From Allacma fusca (lineage: Eukaryota > Arthropoda > Collembola > Symphypleona > Sminthuridae): DNA of 64,000 nucleotides. The stretch is from positions 70,047,067 through 70,111,066 of the forward strand of contig OX359245.1 in NCBI GenBank assembly GCA_947179485.1, read 5' to 3'. Shown piece after piece: positions 1 through 9,917 of the stretch; position 1 is the stretch's first letter, and each line of letters opens with the position of its first letter. Under the pieces are notes generated by a model that worked only from the letters and a program-made list of their open reading frames with translations, did no database searches and had not been told where the DNA came from. The position numbers and the translations under genes are program-made.

Positions 1-148
1 TAAAAAATAAAGGGGAATTTATGAGTTTCACCACAGTACGTGAAATGGCTGTATGCTGCTGATTTCTTCACTGGCCTATGGTATTGTTTTCTGTCATCTT
101 CCCTTTGATTTAATCCTTTAATGACTTCGGTTACTTCTTCACTCATGT
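1..148 (-). CDS. possible 5' exon running off the window edge
   Basis: On the minus strand an ATG at about 146 opens a frame of about 48 codons that reaches the window edge without a stop. It begins with an acidic stretch (MSEEVTEVIKGL). I do not recognise a family, and an open frame of this length can occur by chance. It lies outside the Harbinger element that starts at 722. Confidence 0.15.
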
Positions 149-299
149 TGAAAACTTAGTTTCTATTTAAACACTTAAAAATCATAATAAATATATCTAA
201 ATTATTACTTGATTCTAATCGTCAAATAAAAAAACCGTCGAAATTTAACTCTCATAGATAATTACCACACAAGCATGGTTGACGGTTTACTAAACACCT

Positions 300-680
300 C
301 GGTATTTGACCTCCCTGCAGGGATTTGATTTTTGTAAATCTTCCTGGAAGATCCTTTCCGAATTTTCCTGCTGAATCTTATGTCACTGCAAGGAGGTCCT
401 CAACGATTCAAAAAATCCCTGTTGGCAAAAATAATATTAGTACAGGACGTTAAATCCGTGTCAAATAAGTTCAACCGAATCTAAAAATCCCCATTTACAC
501 AAAACAAATTCTTGAAACACGCCAACAAATTAGAAAATCCCTGCCAAAATAAGGTCAATGCATTTAAAATTCCTTGTTCTCAAAACAGTCCCTTCCTTTT
601 GAGATTTTTGCTGCCAGAAATATTTTTCCCTGTGAAGAATATTCCCGTCTCTAACCCATACCACCCTGTTCTTCCCAACT
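300..680. repeat. dispersed repeat rich in AAATCCCTG words, copy 1
   Basis: The words AAATCCCTG, GAAAATCCCTG and CAGGGATTT recur every 20-40 bases, with phrases such as TTTTGAGATTTTTGCTGCCAGAAA. The same phrases occur near 49500-49640, 50720-50900 and, in the opposite orientation, 26450-26900, so this is one dispersed family of about 300-450 bp. I see no coding frame or clear terminal repeats. Confidence 0.6.
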
Positions 681-721
681 AAATGCCCTTTTAAATATTG
701 CATGCAGAATGGAGGGGTTTA

Positions 722-737
722 GGGTGTACTCACATAA
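722..737 (+). repeat. Harbinger left terminal inverted repeat
   Basis: GGGTGTACTCACATAA, preceded directly by the TTA target duplication. It matches the complement of 5339-5354 at all 16 positions. Confidence 0.95.
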
Positions 738-1034
738 GACACTTTTCTTCCGTAACCGTAAATATTTTCGCCCGTATCACGGAAGGAACTTAACGGAAGC
801 AACATTCCAACCGCTTACGGAAAGATATCTCACATTCACACCTTCTAAGCCAGCCTTCTGAATTAAACTGCACAGAGACATGCTTGCAAAGTGACCTCCA
901 AAGATACGAATATTTAAATCTACAGGTGTGCTTCCTTCTCAAAATTATTAATCAATATCATTATTAATTCAGTGTCCGAGAACATTCTTGCTAACGAATC
1001 AATGATGATATCGTTGAAAATATAGGGAAACCTG

Positions 1035-2740
1035 ATTTTTTGGACTCAGTAGTGAAGATCCTAATTTGACAGCATGATGTATTCTTCTACTTCTTCGAAA
1101 TACCAAGGTGCGATCAGTATGGGTTCATCCAATTAATAGATTGAAATCGAGAATTGGGACCGAAATCAGACTTAAAGTTAAAGAAATACCCGATCAAATT
1201 TCAAGACGAGACGAGGTTTACACCAGCCCAGTTTGAAGGAATCCTTAAACTAATTGGCCCAGCAATTCAAAATAAATCACATCGTGGAAGTGTGTCACCG
1301 AAAGTTCGTCTACTTGTAACACTCAAGTGAGTTATGAAAAATCATAATTTAATAATTTCTAAATATCAGAACTCTCAAGCAAAATGTAAATTAGTGCAAT
1401 TGTGTATTCTCATTTACTGATGTCAGCATTTTACTAAATGAATGTCATTGCATGTCGTTTTTAATCAGATACCTAGCTGAAGGATGTTCCCGAAAAGAAC
1501 TAAGTAGGAACTTTTTTCTTGGTCATTCCAGAGTATGCTGCATAATTAATGAGACATCCCGGATACTTTGGACAAAACTATCACCCGTTTACATGTCAGC
1601 GGCGACTGGCAAATTATTGACGATTTTAAGAGTCTGGAATTTTCCAAATTGTGTAGGGGCACTAGATGGGAAGCATGTGCAAATTCAAAACCCTGCCAAT
1701 GCTGGATCTCTTTACTTAAAACCTTTTTATCATAAAAAATAATTTAGCATCAACCTGATGGCAACATAAGAAAGCACATTACCGGTTCACCATGGTTGAC
1801 ATTGGTGCTTATGGATATCAAAATTATATTGGTGTCTTTAGGGAGAATGATTTTGGCAAGCTCATTTTAGCAGGTGGGTCATATGATATGCAATTTCGAC
1901 AATTGAATTTTTCTCTGGAAGCTCTGATGTTTTGAATTATTTCTGGGGTTTGGAAAAAACTGTTTCTGTACCTGTTTTATTTGATAATTACTTCAGAGTT
2001 AAAATCCACAAGCGGCAAATACTGCTTCACGTTTGTGACAATTGTGACTGCACCCTGGAAAATTCTTTTGCGTTGTCAAGCTTTTGTACAAAGTATATAA
2101 AGAAAATGTATATGATACTTGCACACCCTTACCAAGTCTGTTCTGATATCTGCAATAATCTGAAGTATGTACTCTTATTTTTCTAGGACAAATGAACTTT
2201 CCAGATTCCAGTTTAATACAAGGCAGTTCGCTGGAATGTCTGTATGTCCTTGTTGCAGATGATGCCTTTCCGCTATGAAAACATATTTTAAAGCCATTTT
2301 CAGGTACTAACTTGACAAAACCAAGGAGATTATTCAATTACCGGCTATCTCGTGCCAGAAGAACGATATAAAATGCTTTTGGAGTAATGGCAAATAGATT
2401 TTTGGGAGACCTGAAAATATTGACTTTGTCATTAAAGGTTGGATTTGCCTATGTAAACATTTAATACAGGAACATTTGGATATGCACAGTATTGATTGGT
2501 TATAAAATGTTACAATGTTACAATTATATTTCTTTATTAGCTGCTTGTGTACTGCACAATTTCCTCCTAACATAGGATTTGGTCCACAGAACACGACATT
2601 ACACGTGCGAGGAGAACTTCGATAGAGAAAGTTCGGACCACCAGTCTGTTCAGACTGCCTGAAAGTGCCTGCGTGAAAACCTTCGCTATATTTTACCAAA
2701 TTAGACCAGCTACCGTATCAGGAAGACTACGTGAACAACC
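1035..2740 (+). pseudogene. Harbinger transposase (DDE_Tnp_4), broken
   Basis: Pieces of a PIF/Harbinger transposase occur in order. At about 1095-1330 an N-terminal part contains VHPINRL and then the phrase FTPAQFEGILKLIGPAIQNK, shifted into another frame and ending at a GTGAGT donor. At 1452-1742 are YLAEGCSRKELSRNF and FPNCVGALDGKHVQIQ, which holds the first catalytic Asp. After a frameshift comes MVDIGAYG (about 1795), which holds the second Asp. At about 2330 is RLSRARRTI-stop-NAFGVMANRF, and at about 2545 CVLHNF. The third catalytic residue, normally Glu before NAFG, is replaced by a TAA stop at 2369-2371. Together with the frameshifts this rules out an active enzyme. Exon borders are approximate. 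Confidence 0.85.
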
Positions 2741-2993
2741 GACATGCATACTAATAATTTTTGACAAAGCAGCAAAGATTTGAGTAAAACGGGCATATTT
2801 ATTTTTTGTATGAACTTTAAAAATTAACAGCAGTAATTAAATAATAAACTATTAATGAAATGAAAAAAATCATAAAAAATATTGTGTATTAGTAGTGATA
2901 ATTAATAGGCTGATTAAATAATTTTAGTCTGGGATTCTAGAAATTTGTTTCTGAACGAATTTTGCTGGCCCATAAAACACCTCCAAACCTGTT

Positions 2994-5041
2994 CTATAGT
3001 CGCTGCTGACCCCTATAAGAATGTACTGAATGTATGTACTGTATGGAGTTTAATTTAATTCTAGCTATGTATAAAATTAGTAGTTTAAAATATCCGCTGA
3101 AGGATGGAAATAACATACAATTTACAGTCAAATTTTTGAAAATGATAACACGATGGCTTTTGGGACTGGTAATGGTGATATTAGTTTCCCAGTCACATTC
3201 TTGAAACCTAGCCCCTACGCTTCTGCTGTCCTGCCTAAATGAAACTTCAAAAGGTGCCTGCTGAATTAAAACCTTCGCTTTTGCGGTTTTTTGAGAAGAC
3301 AGCTTCATTAGCGAGGCAGCAACGGATGCACCAAACAGTTCGTCTTCATGCTGCGGAGTTTCCAAAACCTTAAGCAGTCGTTCGTGCATCACACGGTTCT
3401 CCTGTAATTCAAAAAATATTTATTAACTTGAACTTTCAAAATAAAAATAAAAATCGACCAAGCAAATGTCTTGGATCTTTGAGTTTTGATCTTTTGTTTT
3501 GTTTTGGTGAATAATTTGAGGGTTGCGATAACACGCTCTCTACATCAGATATGTCTCCGCAATTAACGGGTCCTGGAGTTTCCTCAATGCTGATCTCTCC
3601 GTCAATTTCCTTAGTGGAATAGTTTCCAGAGGTCCTAAAAATAATATAAAAAATCTGGACTATCAGTTACCGCACTATAATTGCAATTAATTATATATTT
3701 AAACGACCAGTACAGGATTGCAAAATCGGTTTCTCATTCTGTCCCCAATAAAAAATCCTGGTTTCCATATTTTAAATTAAATTATTTTACGCATTAGTTA
3801 AATCTTGTTCTTTGTAAATAAGGTAAATCTGAGGTTACATGGCTAACATTCAGAAGCAAGGCTACATTTAATTAGTTTCTGAAATAAATATTTATTCATA
3901 AACTTAGTATTCTGATTGCATAGATATATGAATATGACAAAGATATATTTTCGAAAATGTATAGCCTATGCCAACAATTCTGAACAAAAAGATGTGATTG
4001 TTTCATAAAAGCACGTCCGGCTAGTACACATCTCAAAACCTGCCTTTCAAATGCCAAAATGTAATATTTTGTTGTCACATCCGCTCCTCGCATGAACACA
4101 AAAACTGAACTACAGAAATTAAAAAAATATAAGAATATCTGAATAATGGGAGTAACAAATATTTCAGGAGTTAATAATCCGCCCCTTAAATTCATTAAAT
4201 AGCGCACTTGCTTAAGAACTAGGCATGACAATTGGCACATTTAAATACCGATTTAAAAAACGGCAATAAATTAATTTAAATTAAGGCTGAGTTGCAATCG
4301 AATTACGAATCTTTCAGTTGAGTACTTAAGCAACCTTTAAATAAAATTACTGACAGTCGAATATGTGATTAAGGCAATAAAACGATGGGTTCTAGCTCGT
4401 CGCAATTGTTGTTCATCCATCACAAATAAAAAATTATAATTTCAAAACCTTCAACTTTCCGTTCATGCTGGAGTTTGGTCGCCTGTAATTTTATTTTCTG
4501 GGCAGGTAGTTGGGATCTTCAAAATATAAAACGATTTCTAATTGTCTTACTTCCTTCGCTATCCCATGAATGGCTCCAGGAATGACATTTGTTTCAAAAA
4601 AATCAAAGTTGCAGAATTGGTCTTTGAGACTTTGGAACCACTTCTAATCTTTGCATTTTTCTAGCGATTAAATTCATCACTTAGATATGAACACTTAGAT
4701 TTAGCTTAACCAACTACAATAATGTTTACAAAAACTTTAAAGTAATATTCACGTAACTGTTGATCAATATTATTGTATTCCAATTAAAAATTAATTTATA
4801 TAATTAAAAATTAATTACTTAATTTGTATATATTCAATGAAACACATATTTGCTGTTTTCTGTACTTACCAGTCATTGATGATACTTTTCCAATTTCCTG
4901 CCAGGCAATTTGCTTCAGTTCTCTGTCAAAGTACTTTTTATGTTGCTTATTATAAAGATAACGACGAAGCTGAACCATATTAATGAGAGTATCAACCTCA
5001 TCAGTTATGGTAATTGCTTTTGTTTTAGCTGGTTCTCCCAT
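2994..5041 (-). pseudogene. MADF/Myb-like accessory protein of the Harbinger element
   Basis: This is the second Harbinger gene, which in the family helps nuclear import and DNA binding of the transposase. Exon 1 (4870-5041) starts at an ATG, reads DEVDTLINMVQLRRYLYNKQ and ends at a GTAAGTACA donor. A second piece (about 4500-4665, after a CTAG acceptor) carries the MADF signature CKDxKWFQSLKDQF, but x is a TAG stop at 4644-4646. A third (about 3465-3638) encodes an acidic linker (EIDGEISIEETPGP). The last (2994-3401, after ACAG) has the C-terminal helix block (LFGASVAASLMKLSSQKTAK). The stop suggests it is dead, unless I have mistaken a splice site. Confidence 0.7.
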
Positions 5042-5338
5042 TATACAGATAATTTATTCGATTTGTTAGTGTATGACAATGGGATATTAACTACAAAAAT
5101 TAAAACGAGAAAATTGTAGATTTTTTGCGCTGATTGGTAAATGGCAATTTTGTTCTTTTCCCGCTTTGTTTTCCCTTAAACTGAATGCAAATTGCAATGA
5201 GGCACAGGCAAGCAAGCGCTCGAAGTTCCCCACACGGCAGGAACATGCACCTCCTTAAATAATTACATACGGAAAGAACTTATGTGAGAGGTCTCTCCGT
5301 AACGGAGAAATATTTTACGTGTACGGACATAACATGCT

Positions 5339-5354
5339 TTATGTGAGTACACCC
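5339..5354 (-). repeat. Harbinger right terminal inverted repeat
   Basis: TTATGTGAGTACACCC, followed directly by TTA. It is the exact complement of the left terminal repeat. Confidence 0.95.
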
Positions 5355-5389
5355 TTATTCACGTGAAGTTTGAATTTTATTTGCGGAAA

Positions 5390-6307
5390 TAAATACGTGC
5401 AAATTACCTGAAATGTCAAGTTCGGGTTCGGGTAATTATTTCACGTACTGCGACCCGAACTTGAACCCGATAAAGTGTTCAGGTAATTTATTTTTACCCG
5501 AACTTGATGGCAACCCGACCTGAATTTTCAGGTGCGGATCTTGCAACTACCCGCACTCGACCCGAGAAGCGGGTACTTTATTTTAGCTAACCCGAACCCG
5601 AAACCGTCCCAACGGGTATTTTTCAGGTACTACCTGATACTTGGAAGCAGCTCTGATCAGATCAAGTTCGGGCTTAGGAAACATTTCTTGCAAGATATGA
5701 TTTAGTATGACAAGTAATTCCTGGGACCCGAAACGCCAAGTTCGGGTACTGACAAATGTCTACTTAAATTTTCAAGTGCGGGTGAAGTTCAAGTTCGGAT
5801 CCGTAAAATAAACGACCGGAATATAGTGCCAATATATAATATGCCAATAAAACGGGAATGTTGATTAAGAAGAAACCACTATATGAAGGTATATATTAAT
5901 AATATATGCTCTGGTCCGATTAACTGGACCGGACAAGTTTCATAAAATCTGGATCAGACCAAACCATTGGCATCACTAGTTTCTAGAATGCGTGTTGCAA
6001 AAGTGCTAACAACCGAGGGAGAAGAACGCACAAAGGAATTAAACGTTGGAACTATGGTACTTGAATCGCTACTTAAAAGTGCAAGTTAGGGTTCAACTAA
6101 AATCCATGTCCAGACCCGAACTTGAACTTCATCCTTAGTTCAAGTAAACTCTGTGGGCTGGAACCGACTTGAAGTTCCAAGTTCGAATCAAGCAAATACT
6201 TGAACCTGACCCGATTCAACCAAGTAGAAACGCTCCTGATCCCGAACTTTCTCCGAACTTGACCTGAATTTATACTTGTCACATACTACTTGAACTTGAG
6301 CGCAGCT
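5390..6307. repeat. degenerate array of the word ACCCGAACTTGAAC
   Basis: Over about 900 bases the word CAAGTTCGGGT and its complement ACCCGAACTTG recur in both orientations, mixed with CAGGTAC and ACTTGAAC. The right edge, ACTTGAACTTGAGCGCAGCT (6288-6307), matches the right end of the hAT-type element at 13199-13223, and GGAAGCAGCTCTG near 5644 looks like another such end. This is therefore probably one or two decayed hAT-type non-autonomous elements. A fragment of the pogo-type MITE family (ACCACTATATGAAGG) sits at about 5800-5895. Confidence 0.6.
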
Positions 6308-6310
6308 ATG

Positions 6311-7182
6311 TTTGCGTGTTTTGCATTGGTACTTTTTTAAGCATTTGTGTTTATCTAGTAAGATAATTTTGATTATTTATTTATTAATGATAATGATTAA
6401 TAATTGATAATTTACTTGCAAATAACAACAATTCATAATTAAATCTCAAATATTCATAATTCATTATTTCATGTTGTTTTAGGTATCTGTTATTAATATA
6501 CACCAACGAGGTTAGAAATTAGGAGATGAATTACAACGTATTCAACGATGGATACAAAATATTGGACAGTGATACGCGGATATACTGATCAAACGTTTGG
6601 TAATACAGACTACAGCTAAAACATTTTATACAGTTTGGAGGTTACGAATACTTGAGTTAAAATGCTTCAGTATACTCCTTGATTTTGAATAATTCTATTA
6701 GCTAATTTAGATACAAGATATAATATTTTGACTCGGGATTAACGATAAATTTTAAAAAATCAACTAGACCGCGGAGTAAGTTTTGGGGAACTTTCTCAAT
6801 TCCAGATTCTTCATTCATATTTCAACATCCACCGGAGGTTTTTGTTTTTATATGTCTAACATGCACGTAGATATCTACAAAACTCACGTAAAATAGTTAT
6901 CCTTCACTGTGTAATTCCTTCCATGGCACCACAAGATACATTTGCTTTCACATCATCTTGCGCACGTTTGCGCAATGTACATCTATGGCACCACCTATCC
7001 ATTTTTGAAAATAATATAAACTATGTTTTAACAATTCTAACAGGTGATTAACAAATCCCGTTATAGTACCAAGGCTTCCATCTCAAACTAAAGCTCCGTA
7101 ATAAACTAGGAGTATTCATACGTACCTATTGTTACAGTTGATGCGCACATAGTCCCCACGTATAGGGCTGGACAGCACTTGT
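6311..7182. other. no gene seen
   Basis: AT-rich unique sequence with many stops in all frames. I recognise no gene, terminal repeat or array here. Confidence 0.5.
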
Positions 7183-7282
7183 AAATGAACTCAATCGATG
7201 GAACTGTATCGGAATTACCCGGGTATGTTGTAAAGCAGCAACTTATGTCTATAAGTTTTACGTTGCTTCAAAATATTCTTAC

Positions 7283-7726
7283 TGCATTTCGTGCAAAAAC
7301 ATATGCATTGACAATGGAATTGTGGCATCTCATAACGAACTCGGATAATGTCGGTAGTGAAAATAACATTAAACACACTCGCAAGTGTAAAGACCATTCC
7401 GCACATGAAGTTTGTAGTGTCCAAAAGGGAGTTTTGTCTCTTTGTGGACATCTGAAAGGTCCGGATGCTAAACCAAAGTACTGAAGTAATGGAGGCAATG
7501 AAGTTGTAAGCACAAGTAACATAACGCAGTCTACTCATAGACGTGCGAATATGTTTGTTTTTATCATCCCACCAATAAGCAGATTACCTAAGTATGTTCT
7601 CAATTGGTATCCCATAAATACCAGCTTTTTAGAAAGTGGGCCAAGCATTTCGCAATTGTTTGTACTTGAAAAGTTACTGTGTGAACATTGGTATTTCTCC
7701 TGTGTCTTAAAAAAGAGTATTCTCAC
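7283..7726 (-). pseudogene. chemoreceptor-like first exon, frameshifted paralogue
   Basis: On minus the frame reads through QEKYQC and CEMLGPLSKKLVFMGYQLRT, then needs one frameshift near 7590 to continue as WDDKNKHIRTSMSRLRYV and HCQCICFCTKC, ending at a GTAAGA donor at 7282. Each block matches the exon at 11900-12269 (MLGPLSKKLVFLGYQLGT, SMSRLRYITR, HCQCICFCTKY), including splice phase. No downstream exons are found between 6300 and 7280. This is a truncated, frameshifted duplicate of the receptor-like gene downstream. Confidence 0.6.
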
Positions 7727-7872
7727 AAATCACGTGCAAAGCAGAACTGAATGTCATTTCAATTATAGTGTTACAACGCTACCGACACCAAGTTCAAATA
7801 ACAGCGTTTTGTAAGTGTATTGTATTAACAGTCAATGTTCATTAAATTGACAACGTCGGTGTGGTAAATGAT

Positions 7873-8125
7873 CAGGGATGGGAATGGATTATTAATCCGG
7901 GATTAAATTAATAATTAAGAAATAATTAATCCCAATCCCAATCCAAGTGTTGTGGAAACTTGGATCTAATCCTTAATCCTCAATCCCGGCTCAATGCTTT
8001 CATTTTAATCTGCTAGTTAAATCCAATTATTTGTATGGCAACGAATTAATCCCACATCCTAATCCAATATTTATTGAATTATTTGGTCAATCCTAATCCC
8101 AAAATCCTTTGCTGTCAGTAGTGTG
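7873..8125. repeat. hAT-type island built from ATTAATCCC words
   Basis: Begins CAGGGATGGGAATGGATTAT, a hAT-like end, and continues for about 250 bases as imperfect repeats of GGATTAA / TTAATCCCAATCC. No matching right end or 8-bp duplication was found, so the element is probably truncated. Confidence 0.55.
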
Positions 8126-8189
8126 GATTGGATTATATCTACTGCTATATCATTTCTACATTTTTCAACATCTAGCGGCTTTGTAATGA

Positions 8190-8400
8190 ACTTCTCTTTA
8201 CACTTGCCTCAAATATGTGCATATTTTGATTACTAGTATTTTAGCCCGCATGGAAGTTAGCAGCACAACTGTGCTCAAACAAACCCCGAGCAAAAAATGT
8301 GAAGCGTTTTCATGCGGGAGTTTAATATAATAATTGAAGTGTGTATCATAAATACGTAGGCCGGAATTGTGATTTGAACTATGTCTCTATTTTAAGCAGC
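8190..8400 (+). repeat. dispersed repeat, copy A
   Basis: CATATTTTGATTACTAGTA ... TTTAATATAATAATTGAA ... GGAATTGTGATTTGAACTAT recurs with few changes at 61740-61870. Copy A has about 60 extra bases between the shared blocks. Function unknown. The rest of 8400-9760 holds no gene I can support. Confidence 0.55.
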
Positions 8401-9769
8401 TCCGATTGAATTTCTGAAACCATAAATTAGGTGATTTCCTTTTTCACAGGAGAAAAAGTCGAATGTTTTTCGTAATCCGAATTAGTTGTTCATATCTACT
8501 ATTAGTAAAAATATTGGCGTGTGGAAAATGCGAAATTTGAACAATACTTCCTGATAAAGTCACTTAGAAGAACATATTTTAGGGCTTCCTACGATTTCTA
8601 TTCATCACGAATCTACATTTTTAAAGGTTTTTAGGCCAAAAATTATAGTTTATTTGTAAGTCTACTGTAAAAGTAAAAAATTTCCGAGTCTGGCTTTTTT
8701 ATCCAAAATGACAAACGAAGTGTGTATGACTCAAGCACATTTTAGAAAATTCCAATCGTTGCGTAGTTTTATTGACTTACAACGTCCCACCGTTGGATAA
8801 CTGCGGTGAATTTCCTCTACATTTATTCCCAAGTGATGGCAGAATGCCTGTCAATCTTTGGAGATACAATTACATATATCCAACCACTACTTTACAATGT
8901 ATGCGTAATTTCATAGAGAAAAGCCTGGTATTTTATGAGGATGCCGCTATATTCGAATGCTTTAGAATTGTATATATGCAATCCTGGGGACAATTTAATC
9001 AACCTAATATAAGCAGAACTCCATCTTAGAGAAAACCACTCCATAGAAAATTTGCTGTGCACTGTGTAAACATTTGTACATTAAAAATCCACACGTGAGA
9101 GTACCATTTTTTGTAATTAAATTCATTTCATTTGACTTCAGTGATTCAGTAAAGTATAATCAAATTGCAGCAAATCAACAGTGCATTCAGAAATACATTT
9201 TAACATTGTTACGTCTATAAAAATGTATTCATTTTATTCATGTGACTGATATGTGTCCACAAACTTCATTCACTATTGTCATTGAAGTACTAACGACCAA
9301 GCTGAACAAATCACGTTTAAATGAAGTCTTGTTTCAAAATAACATAATTTTCAGCTTCTAAGAAACATACCTAGAAATTAGATACGGCTACGGAAAATCC
9401 TACGACAATTTCTTACTTTCTCTGACCAAATTTGGGGAACCAGAATTTCCGTTGTCTATATCTGCTAGCGCTGAAATGCTGACCTGGGAAAAGGCAAAAG
9501 TCGGAAATATTTCCTTATACGGTCATCTTTCAGAAAATATTTGAGGTCTGCTGGCAAGTTATATTCAACTGGTTTATTTGTATTAAAGATTTCCCGGAAA
9601 TACATCTGTTGAAACCGGTTAGTAAACACGTCTATGACGAAATTGGGATATGTTTGGGAACACGGAAATTCAAAACGTCATTAGTCAGATTTTGTTGAAA
9701 CGTGGTAAGCAAAGACACAAAGTTGGATGAGATTTACAATTACATGTTACTACTACTTTACAATGAATA

Positions 9770-9856
9770 TGTAATTTTATGGAGAATTTTACCATGCCAA
9801 TAAAAATGTAACATCTAAAAGGGGACCACTATATAAGAAATTCACTCTACACAGTG
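9770..9856 (+). mobile_element. 3' remnant of the pogo-type MITE family
   Basis: CATGCCAATAAAAATGTAAC ... GGGGACCACTATATAAGAAATTCACT matches the right half of the complete copy at 54633-54806. The left half is missing. A second, inverted partial terminal repeat (CTATATAGTGGAATTTCTT) lies at about 9889-9907, next to the last exon of the receptor-like gene. Confidence 0.6.
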
Positions 9857-9917
9857 ATAAGATTTGCAAGTGAACGTATCATATTTTCTATATAGTGGAA
9901 TTTCTTTTCAATAATCA

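Larger units (their letters stand above)
722..5354. mobile_element. PIF/Harbinger DNA transposon, complete in extent, decayed in coding
   Basis: The element is bounded by perfect 16-bp inverted repeats (GGGTGTACTCACATAA at 722-737 and its complement at 5339-5354) and flanked on both sides by TTA (719-721 and 5355-5357), the usual 3-bp Harbinger target duplication. Similarity of the two ends continues imperfectly inward (ATATTTTnnCCGTA, GGAGAGA). Inside lie the two expected genes in convergent order: a DDE transposase on plus and a MADF/Myb-like DNA-binding protein on minus. Both carry disabling changes, so the 4.6 kb copy is a fossil, although its ends are still exact. Confidence 0.93.

Noticed and set aside
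1999..2699. Two minus frames of 112 and 121 codons
   Set aside because: They are antisense to recognisable transposase pieces on plus (RLSRARR, NAFGVMANRF, CVLHNF).
5390..6307. Possible CRISPR-like or satellite array
   Set aside because: Words are degenerate, in both orientations and unevenly spaced, in animal DNA. The edges match a hAT-type element, which explains it better.
8772..9029. 85-codon plus frame beginning MTYNVPPLDNC
   Set aside because: No family resemblance, no splice sites around it and a length reached by chance in this composition.
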